From Erwinia rhapontici (GTDB lineage Bacteria > Pseudomonadota > Gammaproteobacteria > Enterobacterales > Enterobacteriaceae): 64,000 nt of DNA. The translations under genes were made by a program, and so were the position numbers. This document shows, piece after piece, positions 32,319-44,821 of the stretch; the first letter of the stretch is position 1; the number at the start of each line of letters is the position of its first letter. The notes beneath the pieces were generated by a model. That model made no database searches. It was not told the origin of the DNA and saw nothing but the letters and a program-made list of their open reading frames with translations. The stretch spans positions 124,001 through 188,000 of the forward strand of contig NZ_VRKO01000003.1 of assembly GCF_012271765.1 (NCBI RefSeq). Direction: 5' to 3'.

Positions 32319-35300
32319 TTATTCAGCATGACGCAGGCGCAGCCACTGACGTCGTGTGGCACGACTGACGCGGTCAAGATAGAGGTACACCACCGGAGTA
32401 GTGAATAAGGTCAGTAACTGGCTCAGGGCCAGGCCACCGGCAATCGCCAGCCCCAGCGGGCTGCGCAGATCGGCATCTCCCCCGCTGCCCAGCGCCAGCG
32501 GCAGTGCGCCGAAGAACGCCGCCAGGGTGGTCATCATTATCGGACGGAAGCGCATCAGACAGGCCTGAGTGATCGCCTGTTGTGGTGTCATTCCTTGCTT
32601 ACGTTCGGCCGCCAGCGCAAAGTCGATCATCATAATGGCGTTCTTTTTCACGATGCCAATCAACAACAGGATGCCGATCAGCGCGATCACCGTCAGCTCC
32701 GTGCCGGTTAACAGCATCAGCAGCAGCGCGCCCACCCCGGCGGACGGCAGCGTGGAGAGAATGGTTAACGGATGAATATAACTTTCATACAGCATCCCCA
32801 GCACAATATACACCGCAGCCAGCGCCGCGAGGATCAACCACGGCATTGAGGCATTCAGCTCGGCAAAGGCCTGCGCGGTGCCGGCAAAACCGGCCTGAAT
32901 GGTGTTCGGCAGGCCAATTTTTGCCATCGCCGTTTTCACTGCCGCCTGCGCCGCTTCAAGGGATGCACCGTCCTGGAGGTTAAAGGCAATGGTGCTGGTG
33001 GCCGACTGCCCCTGATGGTTAACCGATAACGGTGCATTGCTGCCGCTAATGCTGGCAAAAGCCGACAGCGGAATGCGATCGCCGCTGTCATTGACCACAA
33101 ACAGCGTGTTGAGCGTATCCGGGTCGCGCGTCCATTCCGGGCTGAGTGACATCACCACATGATACTGATTCAGCGTTTTGTAAAGCGTGGCAACCTGACG
33201 CTGGCTGAAGGCGTTATTCAGCATGTCATCCAGCATCTGCACATCCACGCCCAGCCGGGTGGCGCGGTCACGATCGATAGTGATCATCACTTCCTGCCCG
33301 CCGGTCTGCGAGTCAGAGTCAATGCTGGTCAGCAGGGGGATCTGCTCCAGCGCCGCCTTCACTTTCGGTGTCCAGATACGTAGCGTATCCAGATCGTCAG
33401 CCTGCAGGCTGTACTGATACGAGGCATTCGCACTGCGCCCGCCGATATGCAGATCCTGCGCCGCCATCAGGAACAGCTCCACGCCAGGCACATTCTGGGT
33501 TTTACCGCTGAGGCGGTTGGCCACTTCGCTGGCACTGGCATCACGCTGGTCGAAATCTTTCAGATGGACGAAAAACATGGCGGTATTACGCGAGCCAAAT
33601 GCCCCGCTGCCCATCGAAGACATCACCCCATCCACCGCCGGATCTTTTTCGATCATCGCTGCATAGGCTTTCACTTTCGGTTCCATCGCCTGGAATGAGA
33701 CGTTCTGATCGGCACGCATCATGCCCATCAGCAGCCCGGTATCCTGGTTCGGGAAGAATCCCTTCTGCACCACCGAATAGAGAAAGACGTTAAGGATTAC
33801 GGTCAGCAGCAGGCTGAACATCGTCAGGCGCTGATGGCGCATCACCCATGTCAGCGCAGCGGCATAGGCAGCCAGCAGGCGGTTGAGGCCATTTTCAATC
33901 CACTGATAGAGCGGATGTGGGCGTTTCGTCACCGCCGGTTTACGCTTCAGCAGACGCGAACAGAGCATCGGGGTCAGGCTGAGTGAGACCAGCATGGAGA
34001 TAATCAGTGAGGCGGTGAGCGTCACGGCAAACTCGCGGAACAGGCGCCCGACAATACTGCCCATCAGCAGGATCGGGATAAACACCGCCACCAACGACAG
34101 CGTCATCGACAGCACGGTGAAACTCACTTCCTGCGCACCTTTGATCGAGGCGCGCACCGGGCTGAGCCCCTCTTCGATGTAGCGGGTGATATTTTCCAGC
34201 ACCACGATGGCATCATCCACCACAAAGCCGGTGGCGATAATCAGCGCCATCAACGACAGGTTATCGAGGCTGTAGCCGCACAAATACATCACCGCGCAGG
34301 TGCCAATCAGCGATACCGGCAGCGCCAGCGCCGGGATCACCAGCGCACGCACATCGCGCAGGAAAACAAACACCACGCCGATCACCAGCAGCATGGCAAT
34401 CAGCAAGGTCTCTTCGGTTTCATACAGCGAGGCGCGCACGTTGGGCGAACGGTCGACCACAATGGTCAGTTTCACGTCAGCGGGCAGATCTTTTTCAATC
34501 AGCGGCAGTTGGGCTTTAATGCCATCGATGGTCTCCAGCATGTTAGCCCCGGCGGAACGGGTCACACCGATGGTCACCGACGGTGAACCGTTATAGAAAC
34601 CAGCGCTGTAGTTATCTTCCACGGAATCAGACACCTTAGCGACATCGCTCAGGTGAATGGCAAGCCCGTTGCTGTAGCTGACCACCAAATTACGGTACTG
34701 GCTGGCCTGATCGAGCTGGCCGTTGCCGTCCACCATCCATGACTGGCTTTTCCCTTCCAGCCTCCCTTTCGGCAAATTGGTGGTGCTGTTAGCGATGGCT
34801 TCACGCACGCTGTCCAGTGACACACCCGCCTGGCTTAACTGCTGAGGTTGCAGGTCAATTCGCACCGCAGGCAGGGCACTCCCGCGCAGGGAAACATCCC
34901 CCACGCCCGTCACCTGGGCGATCTTCTGTTTGATTTTACTGTCGGCCAGATCGTACAGCTCAGCGCTGGTGCGCGTGGTGGAGGACAGCGCCATCATCAG
35001 CACCGGGGCATCGGACGGGTTGGCTTTCTGGTAGGTCGGTAGCGACGGCATACTGCTCGGCAGCAGGCTGCGCGCTGCGTTGATGGCGGCCTGCACATCG
35101 CGCGCCGCGCCGTTTATATCGCGATCGAGGGCAAACTGCAGGATGATATTGGTCGAACCTTGAGAACTCTCCGAGGTCATCTCAGTGATACCGGCAATCT
35201 GCCCCAGCGCACGCTCCAGCGGCGTGGCCACCGTGGCAGCCATCGTTTCCGGGCTGGCTCCCGGCAGGTCAGCCGACACCATAATGGTCGGGAAATCCAC

Positions 35301-35417
35301 CGTCGGCAGCGGGGCGACCGGCAGCAGTCGATAGCCCAGCGCCCCCAGCAACACCAGCGCCAGTGTGAGTAACAGCGTGGCAACCGGGCGGAAAATAAAC
35401 AGACGCGTCATACTCAT
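32319..35417 (-). CDS. mdtC: MdtC-type RND multidrug efflux subunit
   Basis: This 1032-residue inner-membrane proton-drug antiporter forms a heterotrimer with MdtB in E. coli. It has twelve TM segments and two large periplasmic loops. The proton-relay aspartates are in [19 protein letters not shown], and the TM10 lysine region is [18 protein letters not shown]. It is more similar to MdtC than to AcrB in both halves. Its ATG overlaps the mdtB stop by 4 bp. Confidence 0.93.
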   Translation of the reverse strand: MSMTRLFIFRPVATLLLTLALVLLGALGYRLLPVAPLPTVDFPTIMVSADLPGASPETMAATVATPLERALGQIAGITEMTSESSQGSTNIILQFALDRDINGAARDVQAAINAARSLLPSSMPSLPTYQKANPSDAPVLMMALSSTTRTSAELYDLADSKIKQKIAQVTGVGDVSLRGSALPAVRIDLQPQQLSQAGVSLDSVREAIANSTTNLPKGRLEGKSQSWMVDGNGQLDQASQYRNLVVSYSNGLAIHLSDVAKVSDSVEDNYSAGFYNGSPSVTIGVTRSAGANMLETIDGIKAQLPLIEKDLPADVKLTIVVDRSPNVRASLYETEETLLIAMLLVIGVVFVFLRDVRALVIPALALPVSLIGTCAVMYLCGYSLDNLSLMALIIATGFVVDDAIVVLENITRYIEEGLSPVRASIKGAQEVSFTVLSMTLSLVAVFIPILLMGSIVGRLFREFAVTLTASLIISMLVSLSLTPMLCSRLLKRKPAVTKRPHPLYQWIENGLNRLLAAYAAALTWVMRHQRLTMFSLLLTVILNVFLYSVVQKGFFPNQDTGLLMGMMRADQNVSFQAMEPKVKAYAAMIEKDPAVDGVMSSMGSGAFGSRNTAMFFVHLKDFDQRDASASEVANRLSGKTQNVPGVELFLMAAQDLHIGGRSANASYQYSLQADDLDTLRIWTPKVKAALEQIPLLTSIDSDSQTGGQEVMITIDRDRATRLGVDVQMLDDMLNNAFSQRQVATLYKTLNQYHVVMSLSPEWTRDPDTLNTLFVVNDSGDRIPLSAFASISGSNAPLSVNHQGQSATSTIAFNLQDGASLEAAQAAVKTAMAKIGLPNTIQAGFAGTAQAFAELNASMPWLILAALAAVYIVLGMLYESYIHPLTILSTLPSAGVGALLLMLLTGTELTVIALIGILLLIGIVKKNAIMMIDFALAAERKQGMTPQQAITQACLMRFRPIMMTTLAAFFGALPLALGSGGDADLRSPLGLAIAGGLALSQLLTLFTTPVVYLYLDRVSRATRRQWLRLRHAE

Positions 35418-38400
35418 TCACGCCCCCGTGCGGCGTCTGAGCGGCGCAGATAACGTTTCATGCGCTGTGACAGCCCATCAAACCACAGGTAGATCACCGG
35501 GGTGGAAAACAGTGTCAGCACCTGGCTGAAGATCAGCCCGCCAACAATCACCAGGCCCAACGGCTGACGCAGCTCTGCACCCGAACCGGAAGCCAGCATC
35601 AGCGGCAGCGCACCCAGCAATGCCGCCATGGTGGTCATCAGAATCGGACGGAAGCGCAGCAGGCAGGCCTGGTGGATCGCCTCACGGGGGCTGAGGTGCT
35701 GCTTGTGCTCGGCCTCCAGCGCAAAGTCGATCATCATAATGGCGTTCTTTTTCACAATGCCGATCAGCAGGATCACCCCGATCAGTGCGATCAGGCTGAA
35801 TTCGGTATCCGCCAGCATCAGCGTCAGCAGCGCCCCTACCGCCGCCGACGGCAGCGTGGAGAGAATGGTCACCGGGTGAATAAAGCTCTCGTAAAGAATA
35901 CCCAGTACCACATACATGGTCAGCAGCGCTGCGAGGATCAGCCACAGCGTATTGCCGGTTGCACTCTGGAATGCCGCCGCTTCGCCCTGATAACGCAGGG
36001 TAATCGACGGCGGCACCGCCAGTGAAGTGCTCTCCTCACTGATGGCCTGCTGCGCCTGTTCCAGCGAATAGCCATCATTGAGATTGAAGGAGACAGTCAC
36101 CGCCGGGAACTGATTCAGCCGCATATGTACCAGCGATCCGGTACGCAGGTGTATGCTGGCGACCGAGGTCAGTTTCACCATGCCACTGGTGGTGGTGCTC
36201 GTTGTGCTGTCCGTTGAACTGCTGCTGGTCGTGCTGGTGCTGGTTGTACTGGTTGATGATGACGCACTGCTGCTGGTTGAGGGTTGCAGATAGATATCAT
36301 CAAACGAGGCCGGAGACTGCTGGAATGCAGGCGCCACTTCCAGCACCACGCGATACTGATTCGACTGGGTGAAAATGGTGGAGATCAGGCGCTGACCAAA
36401 GGCGTTATACAGCGCGGTGTCTACGTCTGAGGCAGTAATGCCGTAACGGGCGGCGGCATCGCGGTTCAGCTCAACGTATGCCACCTGCCCCTGATCCTGC
36501 AGGTTACTGACCACCGAGCTGAATTCCGGGCGCTGCTGCAATGCGCTGACCAGCTTCGGGGACCACGCCACCAGGTTCTGGCTATCCGCATCATCAAGCG
36601 TCAGTTGGTAGCGATCCGGGGTAACCTGATCGTTCACCGTCAGATCCTGCGCGGATTGCAGATACAGTGAGATGCCCGGCACCCCCGCCGTCGCCTGTTG
36701 CAGCTCGGCAATTACGCTGTCGGCGCGTTCATCGCGCTCGTCAAACGACTTGAGGTTAATCTGCAAACGGCCGCTGTTCAGGCTGGTATTACTGCCGTCG
36801 ATCCCCACCGTCGAAGAGAGGCTTTCGACCGCCGGGTTTTTCAGGATAATTTCCGCCAGCTGCTGCTGACGCCGTGACATCTCTTTAAATGACACATCCT
36901 GAGAGGCGACGGTGACGCCCTGGATCAACCCGGTGTCCTGCGCCGGGAAGAACCCCTTCGGCACCACCAGATAGAGCAACGCCGTCAGGGCCAGGGTGGC
37001 TAACGCGACACACAGCGTTAGCCGTTGATGGTTGAGGACGACGGTCAGCAAGCGATCATATCCGGCCACCAGCTTGTCAAAGAACTCGCCGCCTTTGCGG
37101 TAGAAGCGCGTCTGGCGGTGTGCAGGAATATGGCGCAGCAAATAGGCACACAGCATCGGCGTCAGGGTCAGCGACACCAGCATGGAAACCAGTATCGACA
37201 CTGCCAGCGTGATGGCAAATTCGCGGAACAATCGCCCCACCACATCCCCCATAAACAGCAGCGGGATCAGTACCGCAATCAGCGAGAACGTCAGGGAAAT
37301 GATGGTAAAGCCGATCTGCTGCGAGCCTTTCAGTGCGGCTTCCATCGGGCTTTCGCCCTTTTCCAGACGGCGGGAGATGTTCTCCACCACCACAATGGCA
37401 TCATCAATCACGAAACCGGTGGCTACCGTCAGCGCCATCAGCGACAGGTTATTGAGGCTGAATCCGGCGAGATACATCACGCCAAAGGTGCCCACCAGCG
37501 ACAGCGGCACGGCAACGCTTGGGATCAGCGTCGCCGCAACGTTGCGCAGGAACAGGAAGGTCACCATCACCACCAGCGCAATCGACAGCATCAGCTCAAA
37601 CTGCACATCGCTAATCGATGCGCGAATGGTCTGGGTACGATCCGACAGCACGGTGACTTTGACGCCGTCCGGCAGCGCGGCCTGGAGTGTCGGCAGCTGC
37701 GCTTTAATGCTGTCCACTACCGAAATCACGTTAGCGCCCGGCTGGCGCTGCACGCTGATGACAATCGCCGGTGCGTTATTGGCCCACGCCGACTGATAAG
37801 TATTCTCAGCCGCTTCTTCAATGTGCGCCAGGTCGCGCAGACGCAGCGCCGAACCATTTTTCCAGGTCAGGATCAGGTTGCCGTATTCAGCGGCAGTGCG
37901 CAGCTGATCGTTGGCATCGATGGTGACCGAATGGTACTGACCATCAAAGCCCCCTTTCGACCCATTGACGTTGCTGTTGCTGACCAGCGTATTGACGTCC
38001 TCCAGCGTCAGGCCATGTGCGGCCAGCGCTTTCGGGTCCATCTGCACGCGGATGGCAGGCTGATGCCCCCCGGCCAGCGTCACCATCCCCACCCCGGAAA
38101 TCTGTGACAGTTTTAGCGCAATACGGGTGTTCACCAAATCCTGCACTTTGGTCAGCGGCAGCGTGTCTGAACTGGCGGCTAAGGTGATCACCGCGCTGTC
38201 CGCCGGGTTGACCTTTTTATAGGTCGGCGGATTGGGTAAGTCGGTTGGCAGCAGACTGTCGGCGGCATTGATCGCCGCCTGCACTTCCTGTTCGGCCACA
38301 TCCAGTGACAGATCGAGAGAGAACTTCAGGCTGATCACCGACGAACCGCTGGAACTGCTGGAGGCCATCTGGCTGAGGCCTGACATCTGCCCAAGCTGGC

Positions 38401-38605
38401 GCTCCAGCGGTGCCGTCACGGATGAGGCCATCACATCCGGGCTGGCACCGGGATAGAGTGTGGTGACCTGAATGGTCGGATAATCCACCTGCGGCAACGC
38501 CGATGTGGAGAGCATACGGTAGGCAAAAATACCGGAAATCAGCACGCCCACCATCAGCAGGATGGTGGCTACCGGGCGTTCGATAAAGATGCGCGATGGG
38601 TTCAT
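35414..38605 (-). CDS. mdtB: MdtB-type RND multidrug efflux subunit with a Ser/Thr-rich insertion
   Basis: This 1063-residue partner of MdtC (E. coli MdtB is about 1040) has the RND hallmarks [16 protein letters not shown] and [18 protein letters not shown]. An insertion of low complexity (residues 776-807, 30 of 32 Ser or Thr) interrupts the second periplasmic domain between DDIYLQP and [10 protein letters not shown], where MdtB normally has a short turn. Its ATG overlaps the mdtA stop by 4 bp. Confidence 0.93.
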   Translation of the reverse strand: MNPSRIFIERPVATILLMVGVLISGIFAYRMLSTSALPQVDYPTIQVTTLYPGASPDVMASSVTAPLERQLGQMSGLSQMASSSSSGSSVISLKFSLDLSLDVAEQEVQAAINAADSLLPTDLPNPPTYKKVNPADSAVITLAASSDTLPLTKVQDLVNTRIALKLSQISGVGMVTLAGGHQPAIRVQMDPKALAAHGLTLEDVNTLVSNSNVNGSKGGFDGQYHSVTIDANDQLRTAAEYGNLILTWKNGSALRLRDLAHIEEAAENTYQSAWANNAPAIVISVQRQPGANVISVVDSIKAQLPTLQAALPDGVKVTVLSDRTQTIRASISDVQFELMLSIALVVMVTFLFLRNVAATLIPSVAVPLSLVGTFGVMYLAGFSLNNLSLMALTVATGFVIDDAIVVVENISRRLEKGESPMEAALKGSQQIGFTIISLTFSLIAVLIPLLFMGDVVGRLFREFAITLAVSILVSMLVSLTLTPMLCAYLLRHIPAHRQTRFYRKGGEFFDKLVAGYDRLLTVVLNHQRLTLCVALATLALTALLYLVVPKGFFPAQDTGLIQGVTVASQDVSFKEMSRRQQQLAEIILKNPAVESLSSTVGIDGSNTSLNSGRLQINLKSFDERDERADSVIAELQQATAGVPGISLYLQSAQDLTVNDQVTPDRYQLTLDDADSQNLVAWSPKLVSALQQRPEFSSVVSNLQDQGQVAYVELNRDAAARYGITASDVDTALYNAFGQRLISTIFTQSNQYRVVLEVAPAFQQSPASFDDIYLQPSTSSSASSSTSTTSTSTTSSSSTDSTTSTTTSGMVKLTSVASIHLRTGSLVHMRLNQFPAVTVSFNLNDGYSLEQAQQAISEESTSLAVPPSITLRYQGEAAAFQSATGNTLWLILAALLTMYVVLGILYESFIHPVTILSTLPSAAVGALLTLMLADTEFSLIALIGVILLIGIVKKNAIMMIDFALEAEHKQHLSPREAIHQACLLRFRPILMTTMAALLGALPLMLASGSGAELRQPLGLVIVGGLIFSQVLTLFSTPVIYLWFDGLSQRMKRYLRRSDAARGRE
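36185..36280 (-). other. microsatellite-like Ser/Thr codon tract inside mdtB
   Basis: Thirty-two consecutive codons (96 bp), nearly all AGC, ACC, TCA or ACG, encode a Ser/Thr run broken only by one Ala and one Asp. On the plus strand it reads as irregular ctg/gtg/ggt repeats. The tract is in frame, so the gene is not disrupted. Such tracts can expand and contract by slippage. Confidence 0.85.
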
Positions 38606-39837
38606 TGCGCTTTCTTGCCCCCGATAGCGGCGGCCGTCTCTTCGGCGGTGACCACCGAGACTTTACTGCCGTCAGTCAGACGGTCGATGCCTTCCGTCAC
38701 CACCTGCTGACCGGCGCTGACGCCTTCAAGGATCGCCTGCTGGTCGCTGCCAAACACCGGCCCGGTTTTCACCGCTTTGCGGGTCACCGTGTTGTCTTTA
38801 TTGACCACGTACACAAAGCTGCCATCGCTGCTCAGTTGCAGCGCTTGCCCGGGGATCACCGTCGCCTGTTTCAGAGTGCTGGTTTGCAGGCGCAGGTTAA
38901 CAAACTGATTGGGATAGAGCGACTCGTCGAGGTTGGCAAACTGCGCTTTCAGCGTAACGGTGCCTGTGCTGGTATCAATCTGGTTACTGATGAACTGCAC
39001 TTCCCCCTGCGCCAGCTCGCTGCTGCCCTGCTGGTCGAACGCGGTGGCAGGCAGGCTTTGATCGTTGTGCAGTACTTTCAGCAACGTGGGAATATTGCTC
39101 TGCGGCACGCTGAAGGTGACGGCGGCGGGTTGCGTCTGTGTGATGGTCACCAGCCCGGTCGTTGAGCTGCTCTGCACCATATTACCGGCATCCACCAGAC
39201 GCAGGCCAACGCGCCCGCTGATCGGGGCGGTGATACGCGCATATTCAATATTGAGTCTGGCGGCGTCAATTTGTGCCTGGTCGGCTTTGACCGCCCCGCT
39301 GTACTGCCCGACCGTGGCGATCTGGGTGTCGAGGTCCTGACGCGCCAGCGAGTCCTGAGCATACAGTTTTTGATAACGGGCCAGCGTCAGTTGCGCGCTT
39401 TTCAGCAGTGCCTGATTTTGGTTCAGATCGCCCTGATACTGCGCCAGCGTTGCCTGGTAGCTGCGCGGGTCGATCTGCGCCAGCACCTGCCCGGCGGCCA
39501 CTTTCTGCCCTTCTTTGAACCAGACGTGCGTCAGCTGTCCGTCGACACGGCTGGTCACGGTCACCGTCGCATTGGGGATCACCGTACCCAGCGCCGTCAG
39601 ATAGACCGGCACATCAGCCAGCACCACGGGGCCAGTGTGCACTGGCGTCGTCATGCCCGCCATCGTCTGTCCTGGCCCACCCGGGCCCCCCGGGCCACGC
39701 ATACCGCCAGGGCCACCGGCTCCGTTCTGACCGTGCGGCCAGAAACGCCAGGCCAGAGCAGCGGCGAGCAATAGCAAAATAACGCAGAGGATGATTTTAC
39801 GCCGGGCGTGCGACTTCTTCGGGGAGGTAACGGTCAT
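38602..39837 (-). CDS. mdtA: MdtA-type periplasmic adaptor (membrane fusion protein)
   Basis: This 411-residue adaptor links MdtBC to the outer-membrane channel. It has an N-terminal membrane anchor ([18 protein letters not shown]), a Gly/Pro-rich linker, then lipoyl, coiled-coil hairpin and beta-barrel domains. Matches to E. coli MdtA include [32 protein letters not shown] and [14 protein letters not shown]. The ATG at 39837 gives the expected length; a 17-codon longer frame is less likely. It is the first gene of the operon. No baeSR two-component genes accompany it. Confidence 0.92.
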   Translation of the reverse strand: MTVTSPKKSHARRKIILCVILLLLAAALAWRFWPHGQNGAGGPGGMRGPGGPGGPGQTMAGMTTPVHTGPVVLADVPVYLTALGTVIPNATVTVTSRVDGQLTHVWFKEGQKVAAGQVLAQIDPRSYQATLAQYQGDLNQNQALLKSAQLTLARYQKLYAQDSLARQDLDTQIATVGQYSGAVKADQAQIDAARLNIEYARITAPISGRVGLRLVDAGNMVQSSSTTGLVTITQTQPAAVTFSVPQSNIPTLLKVLHNDQSLPATAFDQQGSSELAQGEVQFISNQIDTSTGTVTLKAQFANLDESLYPNQFVNLRLQTSTLKQATVIPGQALQLSSDGSFVYVVNKDNTVTRKAVKTGPVFGSDQQAILEGVSAGQQVVTEGIDRLTDGSKVSVVTAEETAAAIGGKKAQ

Positions 39838-39907
39838 GAGGCTCTGTTCAATAAGATGCAGCAAGAGGATAAACACGCCGGTAATCACCGCCGCGACAGA
39901 AATTTAA

Positions 39908-40170
39908 TGTGGGCCAGGCATGCCTGGCCCCTACGCTAACACCGCAACATGCGTAGGTACGCCTACGTGAACACTGCATCATACGTAGGGGTCAGGCACG
40001 CCTGGCCACTGCGCTAACACTGTGCAACATGCGTAGGTACGCCTACGTGAACACTGCATCATACGTAGGGGTCAGGCACGCCTGGCCCCTGCGCTAACAC
40101 TGTGCAACATGCGTAGGTACGCCTACGTGAACACTGCATCATGCGTAGGGGTCAGGCACGCCTGACCCAC
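39908..40170. repeat. 80-bp tandem repeat array with embedded palindromes
   Basis: Three tandem units with period exactly 80 bp (equivalent points at 39961, 40041 and 40121) are bounded by palindromic motifs. Each unit contains a GGGTCAGGCACGCCTGGCC-type palindrome (39991, 40071, 40151; a diverged first copy at 39911) and a second dyad CGTAGG-TACG-CCTACG. Unit-to-unit differences are only a few bases. The array lies 70-330 bp upstream of mdtA, after the end of the second pump's channel gene. No gene is visible in 39838-40283. Confidence 0.92.
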
Positions 40171-40189
40171 AAAACCATCAACCGTTGTT

Positions 40190-40208
40190 GATAGTAATTC
40201 CTATTATC
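40190..40208 (-). promoter_or_regulatory. Fur-box-like site upstream of the mdtA repeat array
   Basis: The reverse strand reads GATAATAGGAATTACTATC, matching the 19-bp Fur box GATAATGATAATCATTATC at 14 positions. A perfect 6-4-6 dyad ATCAAC-CGTT-GTTGAT overlaps its edge at 40177-40192. If the mdtABC promoter lies here, the leader would cross the 80-bp array. Assignment to Fur is tentative. Confidence 0.35.
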
Positions 40209-40283
40209 ATCTATTTAACTGCTGAAATTCTATCCTCACCGCGTAAGAATTTCGTAATAAGTAAAAGATTTCATCTCATTTCT

Positions 40284-41690
40284 TCACGATTTCCATCCAC
40301 CTCCCAGTGCTTTATACAGTGTAATCTGCTGGTTTAGCTGCCCGAGACGGGTGGTAATCAATGATTGCTGCACCGCATACAGCGAGCGTTGTGCCACCAG
40401 TACATTCAGATAATTGTCCACGCCTTCCCGGTAGCGCACGTTGGCAAAATCGAAGTTACGCTGGTTCGCGATTTCATCTAACTGACGTGCTTTCAACTCA
40501 TCCTGGTAGGTTTCCTGCCCGGCCATGGCATCCCCCACCTCTTTAAATGCCGTCTGAATCGTCTTCTCATAATCCGCAATTTGAATGCGTTTTTGCAGTT
40601 TGGCGATATCCAGATTGGCCGAGTTCACCCCGCCATCGAAGATGGGCAAATTGATACTGGGCCCAAATGACCAGGCGGCCGTGCCACCCGACAGCAGATG
40701 GCTAAAGGCCGCAGAGGTGGAACCTCCCGCCGCCGTCAGTGAAATGCTGGGGAAGAACGCAGCACGTGCCGCACCGATGTTGGCATTCGCCGCCTTTAAC
40801 GTGTGTTCAGCGGCGATAATATCCGGGCGATGCGTCAGCAGGTCGGAAGGCAACCCGGCCGGCGTGGCCGGGAAGTTCCATGCTTTCTGCAAACGGGCGC
40901 CGGCCAGCAGACTGGCGGGCAGATCGCTGCCCACCAGTAGCCTCAGTGCATTAACATCCTGGCGTACCTGGCGGCTGTAGGTCGCAATATCCGCCTGCGC
41001 CGCACGTACCGCCGTTTCGGCCTGTACCAGATCCTGTTCGCTGGCCACGCCGCCGTCATAGCTGCGTTTCGTCAGATCCCAGGAGTCCTGCTGGCTTTTT
41101 GCCGTATCCTGCGCCAGTTTCAGCAGATCGTTATCGGAACACAGCGAAAGATAGCCAGAAGCCACTTCAGCAATCAGGGTGATCTGCGTTGCCCTTTGCG
41201 TGGCCGCGCTGGCCAGCCACGCTTCCAGTGCCTGATCGCGCAGGCTTTGCAAACGACCAAAGAAGTCCAGTTCCCAGGCGGTGACACCCAGGCTGGTATT
41301 CAGTTGGTGATACGTCACCGGTCCGCTGCTCTGCGTGCTATAGAGATTCCCCGGGAGATGCGTGGCGCTATCGCTGGCATTGAAATCAAGCGATGGCATC
41401 AGGGCGGCGCGATCAACTTGCACCTGCGAACGCGCCACCTCCACATTCAGCGCCGCCACCCGCAGGTCACGGTTGTTGGACAGCGCACTGGCGATCAGCC
41501 TGTGCATAACCGGGTCGGTAAAGAAGTTCTGCCAGCGGATGTCCGCGCCATCACCACGCACCGCCCCCCCCTGACTCTCGTAATGCGCCGCAACGGGTAA
41601 AGCCGGGCGATGATAGTCTGGGGCCATAGTACACCCCGTGAGGATCATCGTCAGAGGCAAGATCCCCTGGGAGAAAGACTTACGCATCAT
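40284..41690 (-). CDS. outer-membrane channel lipoprotein (OprM/NodT family) of the AcrAB-type pump
   Basis: This channel of about 468 residues has a lipobox (MILTGC) followed by [12 protein letters not shown], two OEP domains, and the family segment [20 protein letters not shown]. It is the third gene of an adaptor-pump-channel operon. Its start (ATG 41690 or 41687) overlaps the pump gene's stop, with GAGG upstream. It is clearly distinct from the channel gene at 30.9 kb. Confidence 0.9.
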   Translation of the reverse strand: MMRKSFSQGILPLTMILTGCTMAPDYHRPALPVAAHYESQGGAVRGDGADIRWQNFFTDPVMHRLIASALSNNRDLRVAALNVEVARSQVQVDRAALMPSLDFNASDSATHLPGNLYSTQSSGPVTYHQLNTSLGVTAWELDFFGRLQSLRDQALEAWLASAATQRATQITLIAEVASGYLSLCSDNDLLKLAQDTAKSQQDSWDLTKRSYDGGVASEQDLVQAETAVRAAQADIATYSRQVRQDVNALRLLVGSDLPASLLAGARLQKAWNFPATPAGLPSDLLTHRPDIIAAEHTLKAANANIGAARAAFFPSISLTAAGGSTSAAFSHLLSGGTAAWSFGPSINLPIFDGGVNSANLDIAKLQKRIQIADYEKTIQTAFKEVGDAMAGQETYQDELKARQLDEIANQRNFDFANVRYREGVDNYLNVLVAQRSLYAVQQSLITTRLGQLNQQITLYKALGGGWKS

Positions 41691-44600
41691 GTTCTTCAAC
41701 CTCAGTTTTCGGTTTTTTCTTCGCGGTAAAACGCTGGGCAACCACAACGTAAAACATCGGCACGAAGAAGATGGCCAGGAAGGTCGCAGTGATCATCCCG
41801 CCGACGACGGCAGTCCCTATCGAGTGCTGGCTTCCCGCACCGGCACCGTGAGACATCGTCAACGGCAGCACGCCGAGCACAAAGGCCATTGAGGTCATAA
41901 TGATTGGCCGGATACGCAGTTTCGCCGCTTCAATTGCGGCTTCCACCAGTCCTTTTCCCTGATTTTCATGCAGATCTTTGGCAAACTCGACAATCAGAAT
42001 GGCATTTTTGGCAGCCAGTCCGACAGTCGTCAGCAGCCCCACCTGGAAGAAGACGTCATTTTCCAGGCCACGCATCAACACCGCAAGAATGGTGCCTAAC
42101 ACGCCCATTGGTACCACCATCAGCACCGAGAATGGGATCGACCAGCTCTCATACAGTGCGGCAAGGCAGAGGAAGACCATCAGAATGGAAATGGTATACA
42201 GCGCCGGAGTCTGTGAACCGGACATCTGTTCCTCGTAGGACAACCCATGCCAGCCAACACGGAACCCTTTGGGCAGTTTGGCGGCAATCTCGTTGACAGC
42301 TTTTACCGCATCACCCGAGCTATACCCAGGCGCAGGCGAGCCCATAATCTCCACCGACGAGGCACCGTTAAAGCGCTCATAGCGCGGTGAACCGTATTCC
42401 CATTTGCCACTCCCGAAGGCGGAATAAGGGACCATGTCGCCACTGGCATTACGGAAGTACCATTTGTCGAGGTCTTCCGGTGTCACACGCGACCCCGCGT
42501 TACCCTGTACGTAGACCTTCTTAACGCGGGCGTTATAGATAAACTGGTTCACGTAGCTCGAGCCCCAGGCCGTGGAGAGCGTATCGTTAACATCTTCCAG
42601 GCTGAGGCCCAGCGCCCGCGCACGTTCATCATCAATAATCAGATGATATTGCGGCTCATCTTCCATCCCGTTCGGACGGGTAGCGAACAGGCGCTTATCT
42701 TTCGCTGCCATCGACAGGAATTGATTACGCGCGGCCATCAGTGCGGCATGCCCCTGGTTATTGACGTCCTGCAGGAAGAAGTCGAAGCCGGTCGCATTCC
42801 CCAGCTCCATAACGGCTGGCGGTACCAGAGCAAACACCTTGGCATCTTTTAGTGTGGCGAAGTGCGCCATCGTGCGGGCGGCCAGTTTCTGCACCGACTG
42901 CTCGCTGTTGCGCTGGTCCCAGGGTTTCAACAGCACGAAGGACATGCCGACATTTTCCCCACGCCCGGCAAAACTGAAGCCATTCGGCGAGAAGACCGAT
43001 TTAACCTCAGGTTCGTTCTTCAGCAACCAGCCACCAATGTCATTCAGCACCTCCTGGGTGCGTCCACTGGAGGCATTGGCGGGCAGCGTCACCTGCACCA
43101 TCATTACCCCCTGGTCCTCATCCGGCAGGAATGAGGTGGGTACGCGGGTAAACAGATAACCTGTTGCGGCGATAATGGCCACGTAGATCACCAGGAACAG
43201 CTTTCGTTTGGAAATAACGCGACTCACGCCGCGGGTGTAATAAAGCGTCCCGGTGTCGAATTTACGGTTAAACCAGCCCGCCATCCCGGTGGTTTTATGC
43301 TCGGCAGAGGTCGCTTTCAGCAGCGTGGCGCAGAGTGCAGGGGTGAAAATCATCGCCATCAGCACCGAGAGCACCATCGCAGAGACAATAGTGATTGAGA
43401 ACTGGCGATAGATAACCCCGGTGGAACCACTGAAGAAGGCCATCGGCAGCAGCACCGCTGACAGCACCAGCGCAATCCCCAGTAGTGCTCCTTGAATCTG
43501 CTGCATGGACTTAATCGTGGCGGCCTTCGGATCCAGCCCTTCGTCGTGCATCACACGTTCGACGTTTTCCACCACCACGATAGCGTCATCCACCAACAGC
43601 CCGATGGCCAGCACCATTCCAAACATCGTGAGAATATTGATGGTGTAACCGCAGGCCGCAAGAATACCGAATGTGCCCAGCAGCACCACCGGAACCACCA
43701 TCGTGGTAATCAGCGTGGCACGCAGGTTTTGCAGGAACAAAAGCATGACCATGAAGACCAGCACAATCGCTTCGATCAGCGTTTTCACCACTTCCTCAAT
43801 CGAGGCACTGACAACGGGTGCTGTATCGTACGGGAAATTGACTTTCACCCCTTCCGGCAGGAAAGGTTTAATGCCGTCAACGGTATGTCGCACGCTGTTG
43901 ATCGCATCCAGCACGTTACCGCCACTGGCAAGGCGCAGTGCAATACCGACCGACGGTTCACCGTTAAAGGTGGAGGAAATGCTGTAATCCTGTGGGCCAA
44001 GATCGATACCGCCCACGTCACGCAGGCGCACCTGTGAACCATCAGCATTGACCTTTAACAGAATATTTTTGAACTGCTCCACTGACTGCAGACGGGTTTT
44101 CCCGACGATAGTCGCACTGAATCTTGCGCCCGACACCGTCGGTAATCCGGCGAGTTTACCGCTGGAAACCTGCACGTTCTGCTGGCTGATCGCCGTAGTG
44201 ATATCGCTGGGAACCAGCTGGTATTTATACAGTTTTGCCGGGTCGAGCCAGATACGCATTCCGTACTCGGCCCCCATCACCATAAAATCCCCCACGCCGT
44301 TGCTGCGCGCAATCGGGTCCTGTAATTTCGACACCATCAGGTCAGCGAGATCGCCATTACTCAGCTTGGGATTACTCGACGTCAGCCCGACCACCAGCAT
44401 AAAGTTGGCCTGGTACTTACGGATGTTGATCCCCTGATTCACCACTTCGGTCGGTAATTGTGATTCAGCCAGCGACACTTTGTTCTGCACCTGCACCTGG
44501 GCAATATCCGGGTCTGTGCCCTGATTAAAGGTGACGATGATTGACGCACTGCCGTCACTGTTACTTTGTGATTCGATATAACGCAGGTTATCCAGCCCGT

Positions 44601-44808
44601 TCAACTGCTGTTCAATGACCTGCACCACGGTATTTTGCGTCGTTTCTGCGCTCGCACCCGGATAGGCTACCTGCACCGAAATCGCCGGGGGGGCAATATT
44701 CGGGTACTGGTTGATGGGCAGACTCAAAATCGACAGTCCCCCCACCAACATCACCACAATAGCGATCACCCAGGCAAAGATGGGACGTTCAATAAAAAAT
44801 TTAGACAT
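41680..44808 (-). CDS. AcrB/MexB-type (HAE1) RND efflux transporter
   Basis: This 1042-residue trimeric proton-drug antiporter (AcrB is 1049) has N-terminal [20 protein letters not shown], the aspartate pair in [19 protein letters not shown] and the TM10 lysine in [18 protein letters not shown]. The periplasmic porter and docking domains are complete. The DF-rich pocket cannot be tied to a particular drug range, and the paralog (AcrB, AcrD, AcrF or MexB-like) is not decided. It sits 13 bp after the adaptor gene. Confidence 0.93.
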   Translation of the reverse strand: MSKFFIERPIFAWVIAIVVMLVGGLSILSLPINQYPNIAPPAISVQVAYPGASAETTQNTVVQVIEQQLNGLDNLRYIESQSNSDGSASIIVTFNQGTDPDIAQVQVQNKVSLAESQLPTEVVNQGINIRKYQANFMLVVGLTSSNPKLSNGDLADLMVSKLQDPIARSNGVGDFMVMGAEYGMRIWLDPAKLYKYQLVPSDITTAISQQNVQVSSGKLAGLPTVSGARFSATIVGKTRLQSVEQFKNILLKVNADGSQVRLRDVGGIDLGPQDYSISSTFNGEPSVGIALRLASGGNVLDAINSVRHTVDGIKPFLPEGVKVNFPYDTAPVVSASIEEVVKTLIEAIVLVFMVMLLFLQNLRATLITTMVVPVVLLGTFGILAACGYTINILTMFGMVLAIGLLVDDAIVVVENVERVMHDEGLDPKAATIKSMQQIQGALLGIALVLSAVLLPMAFFSGSTGVIYRQFSITIVSAMVLSVLMAMIFTPALCATLLKATSAEHKTTGMAGWFNRKFDTGTLYYTRGVSRVISKRKLFLVIYVAIIAATGYLFTRVPTSFLPDEDQGVMMVQVTLPANASSGRTQEVLNDIGGWLLKNEPEVKSVFSPNGFSFAGRGENVGMSFVLLKPWDQRNSEQSVQKLAARTMAHFATLKDAKVFALVPPAVMELGNATGFDFFLQDVNNQGHAALMAARNQFLSMAAKDKRLFATRPNGMEDEPQYHLIIDDERARALGLSLEDVNDTLSTAWGSSYVNQFIYNARVKKVYVQGNAGSRVTPEDLDKWYFRNASGDMVPYSAFGSGKWEYGSPRYERFNGASSVEIMGSPAPGYSSGDAVKAVNEIAAKLPKGFRVGWHGLSYEEQMSGSQTPALYTISILMVFLCLAALYESWSIPFSVLMVVPMGVLGTILAVLMRGLENDVFFQVGLLTTVGLAAKNAILIVEFAKDLHENQGKGLVEAAIEAAKLRIRPIIMTSMAFVLGVLPLTMSHGAGAGSQHSIGTAVVGGMITATFLAIFFVPMFYVVVAQRFTAKKKPKTEVEEHDA

Positions 44809-44821
44809 CAGGGTTTCCTTG

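Noticed and set aside
37025-38107. 360-codon plus-strand frame opposite mdtB, and similar long antisense frames over recB, recC and the pump genes
   Set aside because: These are high-GC shadow frames of strongly supported genes, rich in His, Arg and Gln, with no family resemblance.
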